The notes under the pieces are model-generated. The model had not been told where the DNA came from, did not search any database, and worked only from the letters and a program-made list of their open reading frames with translations. From NCBI RefSeq assembly GCF_007752135.1, contig NZ_CP036298.1, forward strand, positions 6,076,859 to 6,140,858: 64,000 nucleotides of DNA. Reading direction: 5' to 3'. Below, one piece after another: positions 1 to 9,700 of this stretch. The position numbers were made by a program, and so were the translations under genes. Origin of the DNA: Aureliella helgolandensis. GTDB taxonomy: Bacteria; Planctomycetota; Planctomycetia; Pirellulales; Pirellulaceae. The first letter of the stretch is position 1, and each line of letters starts with the position of its first letter.

Positions 1-2
1 CG

Positions 3-578
3 CGATTGTCGGGCGATAGCGGGGACATGATCTGGCAGCTATTCGTGACTCTACAATCTCGTGCAGCCGTGCAGCAGGGAACACTCCGCGTCTCCGTTAC
101 CGCTGCCGAAGGGGTGCAGGCAGAAGCTTCCACCAACTTCGCTGCAATCAGCCGTACCGTGGATCCACCCGCCCCAGTAACCCCTCCAGCCCCCACCGAG
201 CGAACCGGAGCGTGGCGACTGATCCTGAACGGACTGGGGAATCCCACCACGGTCAACAAAGAATATCGCTATGCATTATCAGTAAGAAATGAACAGAATC
301 AAATCGATCGCAATCTGCACTTGGAAATGCGACTCAGCGAGGGCGTCCGGTTCCTGGGCGTCACCAGCAATGGGGCAACCGTGCAACATCGTTTCGGAAG
401 TGACGGGACCATCACCTTCCCTGTCGTAAACTCCGTGCGTGCCAACGAACAATTGGAATACACAATCGTCGTGGTTCCCACAGTGCCACAAACCATGCTA
501 CTCCGAGCACGGGCATACTCCGATGGCCGTCCTGAAGCGGTCGAGACGCTTGAGCAAACAACCGTCAACCCTCAGTAG
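3..578 (+). CDS. DUF11-type repeat protein, C-terminal part (5' end outside window)
   Basis: The frame is open from the window edge, so the true start is upstream; the TTG at position 6 is not a convincing start. The visible 190 residues contain a Pro-rich linker (about residues 52-64, PPAPVTPPAP) followed by a beta-rich module. That module has the features of a DUF11/conserved-repeat domain: YRYALSVRNE, MRLSEGVRFLGV and ANEQLEYTIVVVP. Such domains build extracellular or envelope stalks made of Ig-like beta sandwiches. No membrane anchor or sorting signal is visible at the C-terminus, which ends about 20 residues after the last beta strand. Assignment rests on pattern recognition of the motif order. 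Partner and substrate are unknown. Confidence 0.6.
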   Translation, partial: RLSGDSGDMIWQLFVTLQSRAAVQQGTLRVSVTAAEGVQAEASTNFAAISRTVDPPAPVTPPAPTERTGAWRLILNGLGNPTTVNKEYRYALSVRNEQNQIDRNLHLEMRLSEGVRFLGVTSNGATVQHRFGSDGTITFPVVNSVRANEQLEYTIVVVPTVPQTMLLRARAYSDGRPEAVETLEQTTVNPQ

Positions 579-948
579 AGCAGCAAGACGCGGCCACGTA
601 GCTAGGCGTGAAGAAAGAAGTGCCCTCAACGGATGGCATTGATTGCGTTCTGCCTCATGCGGATCCTCCAACGCTACCAGAGCTTGGACCAGTTGCCCAA
701 TCGGAGTCGTTGCTGCTTCGGTGCGATTCGGGGGGGGTGGATTCCAGGTCCAATTTGAAAATGCAAGTAATTCGACAAGCCGCCCTACTGCGGGTTACGA
801 TACCAACAGTCCGTATCCTGGCAGTCACGTATCTTGGCAAGCACAAAGCGTAGCAGTCACGATTTTCACGCGCAGCAGAAATCCCCCTGGAGCCTGCTCC
901 CTCAATTCACAACCTCGTCCAGCATTCCATTGAGCCGTAGCTTCCTCC
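579..948. other. 370-bp gene-free stretch
   Basis: Short frames on both strands have no recognisable protein and poor composition, so I do not call a gene. The stretch contains a run of eight or nine G near 729-737. It also holds an inverted, diverged copy of part of the next gene, listed separately at 667-716. A promoter for the following operon presumably lies here, but I cannot point to convincing -35/-10 boxes. Confidence 0.5.
667..716 (-). repeat. inverted degenerate copy of a segment of the downstream gene
   Basis: Read on the minus strand, this stretch matches the coding strand at about 1443-1494 at roughly 85% identity by eye; both contain GGGCAACTGGTCCAAGCTCT. The downstream gene encodes QQRILIGQLVQALAALE there. 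The intergenic copy can be read as QQR...GQLVQALVALE after a single-base indel. Similarity stops abruptly on both sides. It is either a relic of an inverted duplication or a fragment of a lost paralogue. Confidence 0.6.
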
Positions 949-2088
949 ATGCAAACTTTTCCATGCCAACATGCCTCAACATTTCAGCTGGCCCCGTCGG
1001 GCACTAGGCTGCCTTGGAGAAGAGGCTGGTCCTGGAACTCCGCCTGGCTATGTCTCATGCTGTGCATCGCCGCAGTTTCGATTCCCCCCTCCCACTTGGC
1101 TGCGCAATCCGATGTCGTTGCATCTGCTATCGAAGCTGAACCCCATCTAGCGGACAGCGACCAAGTCCAAGTTGTGACCGGGAGTGCCAAATTTGCTACG
1201 CTCTGGCATCCCCAGGGAGTCGCCCAATACGCCGGAACCATCATTGATTTTGATGCCAATCTGCTTGTTCTGAGGACTCCAGATAACCAGGAGATGCAAT
1301 TTCAGAGCGATCGCGTGCTCCACATCGCATTTCAATGGCGGAAGGACGAAGCGCGGCAAGCCAGCGATTTGGTGGCGGACCGCCAATACCAGGCAGCAGT
1401 CACCGCCATCCAATCGGCCTATAAGAGTGGAATTCCGCAGTGGCAGCAACGAATCCTGATTGGGCAACTGGTCCAAGCTCTAGCAGCGTTGGAGAAGTCC
1501 CGCACCGCAGGAGTGCTATTCCTGAACCTCGCCGATGCCCACCCTCCAGCCATGCTCTACGCAGACATGCCACTCTGCTGGACAGCCCGTGAGCCCGATG
1601 CGGCGTTGCTGAAAACTGCCCTAGACTGGTTGAATAGCGATTCGGAATCCGCGCAACTCCTGGGGGCCAGCTGGCTACTGATGGGCCCTCACAGATCGCA
1701 AGCAGAAGAAGCACTGCGGAAACTGAAATCCTCAGAGAATTCAACGGTTTCTCAGCTGGCAGCCGCTCAGGCATGGCGGTCCGTTCCTCCCCCTGACACA
1801 ATGAAGTATCTCGCGGAATGGTTCGAGTTCCGTGATGGACTGCTCGAACCTCTCCAGCTGGGACCTAGCGAATTCTTAGCCGAGCGTTTAATGCGCATCG
1901 GTCAAGACGAATTGGCGATAGGACAATGGGTGCGTATCGGAACGATCCATCGCGATCGCTACCACCGCGCAGCCGCTGCTCTCAACTCTGCCGCTCAGCA
2001 ATTGCAGCGCAATGGAATGAATCAAGAGGCTCAAAAATTACACACATGGATTACCGAGTTATCTCCCCAGCAGCCCACTCCCCAATAG
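949..2088 (+). CDS. secreted hypothetical protein upstream of an ExbB/ExbD cluster
   Basis: 379 residues. The N-terminus has a long basic stretch, then a hydrophobic core (SAWLCLMLCIAAVSI) and a signal-peptidase-like site near SHLAAQ, so export is likely. The mature part begins with a small beta-rich segment (about residues 75-125). It then becomes almost entirely alpha-helical, with repeated Ala/Leu-rich helices and Trp-containing turns suggesting TPR/HEAT-like packing, but I see no canonical TPR consensus. The gene ends about 80 bp before the exbB-like gene on the same strand, so the two are probably co-transcribed. The protein may be an envelope partner of the ExbB-ExbD motor; that is inference from position only. 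Confidence 0.75.
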   Translation: MQTFPCQHASTFQLAPSGTRLPWRRGWSWNSAWLCLMLCIAAVSIPPSHLAAQSDVVASAIEAEPHLADSDQVQVVTGSAKFATLWHPQGVAQYAGTIIDFDANLLVLRTPDNQEMQFQSDRVLHIAFQWRKDEARQASDLVADRQYQAAVTAIQSAYKSGIPQWQQRILIGQLVQALAALEKSRTAGVLFLNLADAHPPAMLYADMPLCWTAREPDAALLKTALDWLNSDSESAQLLGASWLLMGPHRSQAEEALRKLKSSENSTVSQLAAAQAWRSVPPPDTMKYLAEWFEFRDGLLEPLQLGPSEFLAERLMRIGQDELAIGQWVRIGTIHRDRYHRAAAALNSAAQQLQRNGMNQEAQKLHTWITELSPQQPTPQ

Positions 2089-2165
2089 ACGCCATTCCGT
2101 CCAGCGACGTGAATTCAATTGGCAGGCCCGCTCCAGCGTCCCGAGCTACAGAGCGGTACCGCCCG

Positions 2166-3116
2166 ATGGCGGATCTTGGATGCAATTCAAGTCTGCCAAT
2201 GCGTGTGGATTTTGGTTTCAGAGTCCCCTTCGCGTCCTACTTGCGGCATCTCGCAGATGGGCTTCGCTCCGCGCTCACTTCTCTTGCCACCATCCTAACG
2301 TTGTTCCTGGGTGCGCTCGTTCCGCAATACGCGTGGGCTCAAGGAGACGCCCTTTCCCCAGAACCTGCAGTTGAGACGGGAGGATTCTGGGCGGTTATCT
2401 CTAGTGGCGGCTGGATTGGCGGACTCATTCTCTTCGCGCTCCTCATGCTGTCGTTGATGTCGGTGTACCTGATCATTGAGCAAGTCATGGTGCTTCGCAA
2501 GCAGGAAGTAATGCCCACCGGACTCGCTGAAGAAGTCCGGCAATTGCTATCCCAAGGCCGCTTGCCAGATGCCGATGCAGCCTGCCGCCAGCGGCCCAGT
2601 CCACTCGCGTTTGTCATCTTGAGTGGATTGTCTGAGCTGGATTATGGCTGGACCGCCATGGAGAAGGCCATGGAGGATGCGATCTCCGAACAGGCCGCCA
2701 AGCTCTATCGAAAGATCGAGTACTTGTCGGTCATCGGAAACCTAGCCCCGATGTGCGGTTTGCTGGGAACCGTGACTGGTATGATCTTCGCTTTTCAACA
2801 GGTTGCTATCAGCCAAGGTACTGCGGGAGCATCGGATTTGGCGGAGGGCATCTACTCGGCACTAGTCACCACCGTGGCCGGGCTGGTGGTTGCCATCCCG
2901 AGCCTGGGAGCGTTTGCGGTCTTCCGCAATCGCATTGACCAGTTGATCGCTGAGGCAGCCTACTTGGCCCAACACGTATTTGCACCAGTGCGGCGACGCG
3001 CAATTCAGACCGGAACGCGTCCCAAATCGGCCGGTCCCGCTCCCCTGGCGAGCGCCCCCGCCAGTCCGCCCGCAAGCCCGCCCGTACCTCCACCGCCACC
3101 AAGACCTAATTCGTGA
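2166..3116 (+). CDS. exbB: MotA/TolQ/ExbB proton-channel family protein
   Basis: About 316 residues. The channel region matches the MotA/TolQ/ExbB family: a first membrane helix (GGWIGGLILFALLMLSLMSVYLIIE), a cytoplasmic helical part, then two membrane helices after YLSVIGNLAPMCGLLGTVTGM, the family signature, and ALVTTVAGLVVAIPS. Together with ExbD it forms an inner-membrane proton channel that energises envelope work. Unusually, an extra N-terminal signal-like segment ending near YAWAQ precedes the first channel helix, as is common in planctomycetes. The frame is open further upstream into the previous gene. I chose the first ATG after that gene; a second candidate is the ATG at 2199. The C-terminus is a Pro/Ala-rich tail. 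Its stop overlaps the GTG start of the next gene (GTGA). Confidence 0.9.
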   Translation: MADLGCNSSLPMRVDFGFRVPFASYLRHLADGLRSALTSLATILTLFLGALVPQYAWAQGDALSPEPAVETGGFWAVISSGGWIGGLILFALLMLSLMSVYLIIEQVMVLRKQEVMPTGLAEEVRQLLSQGRLPDADAACRQRPSPLAFVILSGLSELDYGWTAMEKAMEDAISEQAAKLYRKIEYLSVIGNLAPMCGLLGTVTGMIFAFQQVAISQGTAGASDLAEGIYSALVTTVAGLVVAIPSLGAFAVFRNRIDQLIAEAAYLAQHVFAPVRRRAIQTGTRPKSAGPAPLASAPASPPASPPVPPPPPRPNS

Positions 3117-3538
3117 AATCACCACAACTACTCAACGCCGGAACCGCGAGCATCAACATGACCCCCATGATTGATGTCGTCTTTCTGCTGATCATCTTCT
3201 TTTTGGTGTCCAGCCACTTGGCAAAGCAAGAGAATTCGGTGCAGCTCGACCTGCCAACTGCCGATTCTGGGCTCGACGACACCTCACCGGTTGAGACGTT
3301 GGTCGTCAACGTGCTCGCCAGTGGACATTGGCAAATCGGCGGTGTCGAGGTCAACGAAGCTATGCTGCCCAAACAATTCCGCAGTAGGCAGCAAGCCGCT
3401 ACCGAACCATTGCGGCTAAAGATCCGCACCGATCAAAACGTAACCTACGATCGCTTAGAACCGCTCCTCAAGCAAGCCGCCTTGGCCGGCGTTGGCGACA
3501 TCGTGTTTTCAGTCTACGATTCGAAAGCGCGGCCATGA
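3113..3538 (+). CDS. exbD: ExbD/TolR family protein (first copy)
   Basis: 141 residues, GTG start overlapping the preceding stop by four bases, which indicates translational coupling. The N-terminus carries the ExbD/TolR signature INMTPMIDVVFLLIIFFLV. The Asp in PMID is the conserved proton-carrying residue of the single membrane helix. The remaining roughly 100 residues form the periplasmic beta-alpha domain (LRLKIRTDQNVTYDRLEPLL). ExbD dimers sit inside the ExbB pore and transmit the proton-motive force to envelope partners such as TonB-type proteins. No tonB gene is nearby, so the partner is unknown. Confidence 0.93.
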   Translation: MKSPQLLNAGTASINMTPMIDVVFLLIIFFLVSSHLAKQENSVQLDLPTADSGLDDTSPVETLVVNVLASGHWQIGGVEVNEAMLPKQFRSRQQAATEPLRLKIRTDQNVTYDRLEPLLKQAALAGVGDIVFSVYDSKARP

Positions 3539-4005
3539 AAAGAGATTTCTCCCTAACCCCCACGTCGCGCAGTGGTCGCGTGCGCCGCCCACTAGAAGTC
3601 GCCATGACTCCTATGATCGACGTTATTTTTCTGTTGCTGATTTTCTTTTTGGCGACCAGCAGCTTTCAATTGGTAGAGCATCTCCTCCCCAGTGGTATCT
3701 CCAGCCTTCCCAACGAATCGGGAACCGGCGCAGAACCTCCGCCCGAACCAACTCCCGACGCGCTCGAACAAATCGTTGTAAAATTAGAACTCGTGGGAAA
3801 TAGCACCGTCGCAAAAATCAATGGGATCACCCTCCAAGATCTCAGCCAACTCCAAGCGAGATTGCGGACGATCAGCTCCGTCAAAGCGGATGTCCCCGTC
3901 ATCATCGACCCTCAGCCGAAAATCAAAGCTGCCGATGTGGTTCGCGCCTACGACTTTGCGCGACAAGCCGGCTTGGCCCGAGTCTATCTAGCCACTCGAG
4001 AATAA
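3535..4005 (+). CDS. exbD: ExbD/TolR family protein (second copy)
   Basis: 156 residues. ATG overlaps the previous stop by four bases (ATGA). It has the same architecture as the first copy: a basic N-terminus, AMTPMIDVIFLLLIFFLA with the conserved Asp, then a Pro-rich linker (EPPPEPTPDALEQ) and a periplasmic domain (VPVIIDPQPKIKAADVVRAYD). The two paralogues differ clearly, so a heteromeric ExbD pair in one motor complex is plausible. Paired exbD genes after one exbB gene are known in several phyla, including planctomycetes. Function follows from the family; the cargo is unknown. Confidence 0.93.
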   Translation: MKRDFSLTPTSRSGRVRRPLEVAMTPMIDVIFLLLIFFLATSSFQLVEHLLPSGISSLPNESGTGAEPPPEPTPDALEQIVVKLELVGNSTVAKINGITLQDLSQLQARLRTISSVKADVPVIIDPQPKIKAADVVRAYDFARQAGLARVYLATRE

Positions 4006-4039
4006 TTCCGATCGCGCACTAGGACGCAAGTAGCTCAAC

Positions 4040-5302
4040 ATGAATCCGCTCTCTCCTCCTTCGTCCCCACCTCCATCGCCTGTCTCGCCAGCACCGCATC
4101 AGCAGGGTGAGCCGTCCAGCCCAGCCACCACGACAGTAAATCGACAGGCCTCGATCGATGTTTTCCGTGGCATCGTGATGTTTTTAATGCTGGCCGAAGT
4201 ACTCCATTTATCGAGTCTTCAAGCGGCCTATCCGGACAGCGGCTGGGCGGGCTGGCTTAGCTTCCACACCTCCCACGTCGCCTGGGTAGGTTGCTCGCTG
4301 CACGACATGATCCAACCCAGTTTTTCATTCTTGGTTGGCGTATCACTTCCCTTTTCCATCCTCAGCCGGAAGCGTCGAGGAAGCAGTTGGCGATCCATGG
4401 CGCTACATGCAGCGTGGAGAAGCATCGTGTTGATCGTGCTGGGAATCCTCTTGCGGAGTCTGGGACGACCGAGCACGAATTTCTTCTTCGTCGATACGCT
4501 CACTCAAATCGGCCTGGGCTACTTCTTCCTATTCCTCATCGCTGGCTACTCACGCACAATCCAGCTGATGTCGGGCGCCGCCGTGCTAGTCGCGTACTGG
4601 CTGCTGTTTGCCCTATGGCCTCTTCCACCTGCGGACTTCGACTGGCCGTCTGTGGGCGTGCCCGCACACTGGGAACATCTTTTCACGGGATTTGAGGCGC
4701 ATTGGAACAAGAACACAAATCCCGCCGCTGCGTTCGACACATGGTTCATGAATCTATTTCCGCAACACCCGACCTTCGAGTATAATTCGGGAGGCTACTG
4801 TGTTCTCAACTTCATCCCCACTTGGGTGACGATGCTCATCGGCGTGCTGGCCGGCGGGATTCTTGTATCTAGTAGCAGCCCCACGAATCGATTGACTCAG
4901 TTGTTCGCTCTGGGTATCGTTCTGATGGCTGCGGGCTGGGGAATCTCCGCGCTCGGCTGGTGCCCCATCGTAAAACGTATTTGGACTCCCACATGGGTCC
5001 TTTACAGCGGTGGGCTCTGTTTGATCGCGCTTTCCGCTCTGTACGGGGTGTGCGATCTCCAGGGCCATCAGAAATGGGCTTGGCCGCTGCTCGTCATCGG
5101 TTCCAACTCCATCGTGGCGTATGTCATGAGCTGGACCTTGGAAGAACCCATCAAGGCGTTTTGGAAGCGTCACCTAGGAGCGGAGAGCTTTGAAATCTGG
5201 GGCGACGCTTGGGAGCCATTCCTGCTCGGTTCGACTGTTCTGCTCAGTATGTGGCTGATACTATTATGGTTAAAAAGCAAACGGATCTACATTCGCATCT
5301 AG
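4040..5302 (+). CDS. DUF5009 / HGSNAT-like membrane acyltransferase
   Basis: 420 residues with about ten hydrophobic helices. After a Pro-rich cytoplasmic leader (residues 1-35) comes RQASIDVFRGIVMFLM, the start typical of the DUF1624/DUF5009 group related to heparan-alpha-glucosaminide N-acetyltransferase. Also typical are the conserved His in the first loop (HTSHVAW), the IQPSFSFLVGVSLPFS segment, and TLTQIGLGYFF. Family members are thought to move acetyl groups across the membrane onto sugars. Planctomycetes often encode several next to polysaccharide-degrading enzymes. It starts 34 bp after the exbD pair on the same strand. The exact substrate cannot be read from sequence. Confidence 0.85.
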   Translation: MNPLSPPSSPPPSPVSPAPHQQGEPSSPATTTVNRQASIDVFRGIVMFLMLAEVLHLSSLQAAYPDSGWAGWLSFHTSHVAWVGCSLHDMIQPSFSFLVGVSLPFSILSRKRRGSSWRSMALHAAWRSIVLIVLGILLRSLGRPSTNFFFVDTLTQIGLGYFFLFLIAGYSRTIQLMSGAAVLVAYWLLFALWPLPPADFDWPSVGVPAHWEHLFTGFEAHWNKNTNPAAAFDTWFMNLFPQHPTFEYNSGGYCVLNFIPTWVTMLIGVLAGGILVSSSSPTNRLTQLFALGIVLMAAGWGISALGWCPIVKRIWTPTWVLYSGGLCLIALSALYGVCDLQGHQKWAWPLLVIGSNSIVAYVMSWTLEEPIKAFWKRHLGAESFEIWGDAWEPFLLGSTVLLSMWLILLWLKSKRIYIRI

Positions 5303-5390
5303 CGTTGCCCGCCAAACCTTAGAACAACGCGAGTGATTTCTTCTTTGATGATCACCCTTTTGCAGACAACTCAGCCGAATCGGACCGAGA

Positions 5391-6734
5391 ATGGGGCAAG
5401 CCTCACAAGCCTTGCGACAACGCTATCAACTCAACTCCATCACTCCCGCTTGGGCGCGTTGGTTCGACGGCGAGTGGAATCAAGACCTTCCGGCCGGCAG
5501 CTTTCGTAAGCCTCTTCCAACCAACACTCTGCTCAGCGAAGCTCCGCAAGATATTTGGGCCGGTTTTATGCTGCCCGATACCCTGCCGTTGATCAGCAAC
5601 GAATACGGTGATTGGCTATGCATCCGCGTCCTCCCCACTGGCGAGTTGGGCGAACTCGTTCACTGGTACCACGGTGGAGGCGACTGGATTCCCATTGGAA
5701 ATACGCTGGTCGAAGCGTTACTGCATGACGTGATCGACCAGTTTCGTCCAGTGCGTAAACAAGTCCTGCGTGGTGCGTCCGAAACGCTCCAAACGGGCCA
5801 TCATCGAGAAGTGCTCGACCGATTTGCCGACGACTTTCGGCAGGGCTGGTTCTCCCAGGCAGTTGAAGAATTGGCTCCTCAGGCCAAACGACTCCCCGCC
5901 GACTTCCTCCACCAGTTGGAACAAGGTGAATATTCAGTTTGCCTCCAAGCCCTAGAGAAACACGGACTCGCGATCGACGCCATCGCCTGCGACCGCATCG
6001 AAGACCTGCTGCAAAACCCGCTGGCCGTAATCGCCAATCGGGAGATTGCCGAAGCGGTGGGACTGCAGTGGTCTCCAGACTTCGTTCGCATCCTGTTTGA
6101 TCCACAACTGGCCACCGCCGAGATGCGGCAAGCGATCTGCGACGCAGCAGGCATCTCGCCAGAGAATTGGCCCCAGCAAGACTGGGCTCAAGCGCAAAAC
6201 TATGCCGAACAGGTCCTCTCGCGGCGCCAAGATTTGGGATGGGCCTTCAACATCGCTGGTTGGGCACAATACCGCAACGGCCATGTCTCCGCTGCCATTG
6301 AGCATTATTGGGCCGGGCGATTTGCATCGTCCTTTTCGGATCAGTCGGTCCGTGTCCGCACCCATTGGTTCCCGACCAAACACCACAAATTCGCAACCGC
6401 CCAGCTACTGTCGCTGCACAAAGATGGCCACGAAGCTGCGACCAAAGATCCCTACCTGGAGGTCATCGAACGCAGTGCGACGAACGCCACCCATGCCGAT
6501 TTACTCACCGAATTCTGGCTCGATCAGGGGCGCAATCAACTAGATTCCCATGACTTCCCCGCCGCCTACCGCTCGTTCTACCAAGCTGGCTGGGACATCG
6601 GTGCGCGGCGTTTGGAAAGCTATCGACAAATCCTAGCCGGGGCCGTCGAAGCTGCCACGGGCGCTGGCTGGAACGCACTGGCTGCCGTCGCCGCCACCCA
6701 CCTGGCCTGCTTCACAGCCCGTACCGCCCGCTAA
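5391..6734 (+). CDS. SUKH (SMI1/KNR4)-like protein with TPR-like C-terminal half
   Basis: 447 residues, cytoplasmic (no signal peptide or membrane helix). Residues about 40-115 resemble the SUKH fold: LPDTLPLISNEYGDWLCIR followed by VHWYHGGGDW is the usual 'poor conservation but Gly-Asp-Trp' signature of SMI1/KNR4 domains. The rest is helical, with a TPR-like pair around residues 270-310 (AEQVLSRRQDLGWAFNIAGW, YRNGHVSAAIEHY). SUKH proteins include housekeeping scaffolds as well as immunity proteins for polymorphic toxins. No toxin gene is adjacent, so an immunity role is not supported. It converges on the downstream ABC transporter genes. Confidence 0.65.
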   Translation: MGQASQALRQRYQLNSITPAWARWFDGEWNQDLPAGSFRKPLPTNTLLSEAPQDIWAGFMLPDTLPLISNEYGDWLCIRVLPTGELGELVHWYHGGGDWIPIGNTLVEALLHDVIDQFRPVRKQVLRGASETLQTGHHREVLDRFADDFRQGWFSQAVEELAPQAKRLPADFLHQLEQGEYSVCLQALEKHGLAIDAIACDRIEDLLQNPLAVIANREIAEAVGLQWSPDFVRILFDPQLATAEMRQAICDAAGISPENWPQQDWAQAQNYAEQVLSRRQDLGWAFNIAGWAQYRNGHVSAAIEHYWAGRFASSFSDQSVRVRTHWFPTKHHKFATAQLLSLHKDGHEAATKDPYLEVIERSATNATHADLLTEFWLDQGRNQLDSHDFPAAYRSFYQAGWDIGARRLESYRQILAGAVEAATGAGWNALAAVAATHLACFTARTAR

Positions 6735-6759
6735 GCGCCCCGTCCCACGAGGCTGCCAG

Positions 6760-9700
6760 CTATTCGCTTCGCAGCCCAGCCAGCACAGAGCTCCGTGTGG
6801 CAGACCGTACCGCCCACCAAGATGCGGCTAGGCCGACAATCAATACTACGGCCAACATCCCCAACGGCCCCATCAGGCTCAAACGAGGACCGGTTTCGAG
6901 CACGAAGGGAGCCAAGGCAATGGTGGCAGACAACACGCCAGCGGCCAAGCCGCTGAAGAGCAGCAAGCCCGCTTCGAGCGTTAGCATGTGAGAGATCCGT
7001 GCTCGCGAGAATCCCACCGCCTGCATCAACGCCAACTCGCGTCGCCGCTCGACAATACTCCGCAATTGGACCGCCACCAACCCGAACGTCCCCAACAGTA
7101 GCCCCAGCGCTCCCAGCGATTGGAAAGCACTTATGTACGTGTTCTGAACTCCCAGCAACTTTTCTAGCAACACCGCGCTCGACTTGACGTCCATCCCTTC
7201 ATCGCTCCATCCATTCTCCATCGTCTGGGTCACATCCTCTGCGGAGGCGTTCTCACCAGTTTGAATCAGGAAAAAGCTGTAGCCACTGATTTCTGGAAAC
7301 AGTCGCTCGAAATTGCTTTCGCCGATGAGTAATTTCCCTTGCAGCACGCTGTTGGACAGTAGCCCCACGGTCTCGAAGTAGAGCGTGCGGCCGTCAAACT
7401 CGAGCTCCAGTAGGGCCCCCAGACTTGCCCCCTGCTTCAGACTCCAAGCCGCCGTGTTCTGATCAAGCACCACTGGGATCGGATTGCTTCGATCACCATT
7501 TCCAAAGACCTGCAGCGACCTCCAGGGGGCTTCGGGCTCAACGTTTGCAGCCCAACTAAACACAGCCGCGTTGGGTGAGAAATCTTGCAATTCCTGCAAG
7601 CGCGAGGACACTGCCAAAATCGTTGGTTGAGAGACTTGGTAGAGGTTATTGCAACTGGCATCTTCACCAGGGCGCACGCGCATTGAAAAGATGGTCGTAT
7701 CCAACAAGGCTTCCGCGGCAGGACCAATCATTTCTTCCCTTGCCTTGGCAGACATCATGTTGCGATAGATTGGCTGCGAGCTTTCGGCTAACAGATTAAA
7801 GCCGCCGTAACCCTTTTCATCCGGAGCGACCTGAAAGGCGCCCATCGAGGCGATGAGAAAACTCGCTACTGCCAGCAAACCAAGGGACAAAGAGCTGCGC
7901 ATTGGATTGCGGCTGATTGCTCGCCAAGCCAAAGTCAGCAAGCCGTACCGAGGGGCCAACGTGGTTGCTTTATAACCAACTTCCATCCAATGCCGCATTC
8001 CTAAAAGAATCGCGACCAGCACGAGAAAACCACTTCCGAAAAAGATTCCAGCTCTCGCCATACCCACTTGGCCAAGCCCTGCAACGGCCAGACCGCAAGC
8101 GGCAAACAAGGTAAAGCCGGCAATCGCTAGACGGGCACGCCGCTCGCGCACTCCCGATACACCAGTCTGTTGCTCAACACCACGCAGGAGGGCCAGGGGA
8201 GCCTGCCGGCTCATGCGCCGCAATCCCCAATACATCGCTAGCCAACTGGCGGCCAAGCCGGCGGCCCATCCAATCACGAGACTTGCACCGCTCATTTGAA
8301 ACTGTAGAAACGGAGTCGAGATCGCGCCCAGCCACCAGGTTTGCAGACCTGCAATCATGCCACGCGCATACCCAATCCCCAACGGCACTCCCAACGCCGC
8401 ACCAAGACAGGCCACCAAGAAGTGCTCTTGGATCAATAGCCGGCGAACTTGTGGTGGTGAGTACCCTTGGGCAAACAAGACTCCCAGCTGTTCGACGCGT
8501 TTGTCGAGCCCTAGTTTCATCAGCAAACTCACCAACAATAGAGCTGCCAGAATCACAAAGAAACTAAGCGAGAGAAATAACATATCGAACGGAGTGGTCC
8601 CAGAGGCCGATTGAAGCTGCTGGTTGCGAATCGCCTGAAACACAAACCCCATCTCCCGACGTGTTCTCAGCAAGGCGGTCTCAATCCCCGCCCGCAACTC
8701 CTGCTCGCTTTGGACTCGATCCGCGGGTATTCGAATCGAAGTCGTATTCCCAAAGCGACTTCCAAACATCTGTCCGGATGCGAGATAGGCATAGTCCGCA
8801 TATATCTTGGGAGTCAAACGATGGTTGTTCCAATACTCATCATCCTGGTCCAAGATCAGCTCGTCCTTGAGCGCAAAGGGAAGGTCCCAATTGGAGATTG
8901 AATCTTGATCGGTAACCCCTGGGACCGTTGGTGTCATGGCGGGATCATTGAATATTGTCGGAGCGGCTGAGAACTTAGCAGCAGCCCCACGGCGATACGG
9001 CGCCGAGGGCTCGGTTAACGGAACCACCCCAGCAACCATCAATCGACTACGCCGCTCAACCTCTCTCCCCTCAACGGTCTCCGGGGCAAAATAGGTGATT
9101 TCAATCCAATCTCCAGCTTGCGCCCCCAATTCCTCAGCCAACCAAGTATTAATCCAGCAGTGCGGAAGTCGCAGATCGCGCAATGGCACTGTCGTGAAAT
9201 TGCGCAAGCGAAGGTTGCTGTTCTGCTCGATGCCTACAATGATCGAATACGGAACCACTCGCTCCCCAATATTTCCCGGCGCGTCTGCTGCTTGGGCCAG
9301 CGGCACCGACTCCTTCGCCAGATCGCTGGCCTCGCTCTCGTTCGCCTCTGCGTCACTACCCGCTGCCCCATTCGCTTCGCGCACTGCTTGCAAAGCGAGA
9401 TCCGCTGACTCGCGGTCGGTGAGCTCTCCTGGTTCAATGTCTGGATCAAAGTCCAGATCCCCTTGGTCTTCCAGCCCCTGGCCCCGTTCCCCCAACACCG
9501 AAGCGCCACCGCGCGGGCCCCGAAAAAACGGCTCGATGACGCGAGGTTTCGACCAATCTTCCTCGTCAGGCTCCACCTTGGTAATCGTGTTTGCAAGGTA
9601 GGTAAGCAGCCGCTTTCCCGGATAGATTGCCAGCTGATCCGTTACGGCCGTCGCCGTGGCATTATCTAAAATCATTTCGGTCGAGGAAAGCTGGAAATAG

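Noticed and set aside
608-933. Two overlapping plus-strand frames before the secreted hypothetical gene
   Set aside because: Low-quality composition, no start context, and partly made of the inverted repeat.
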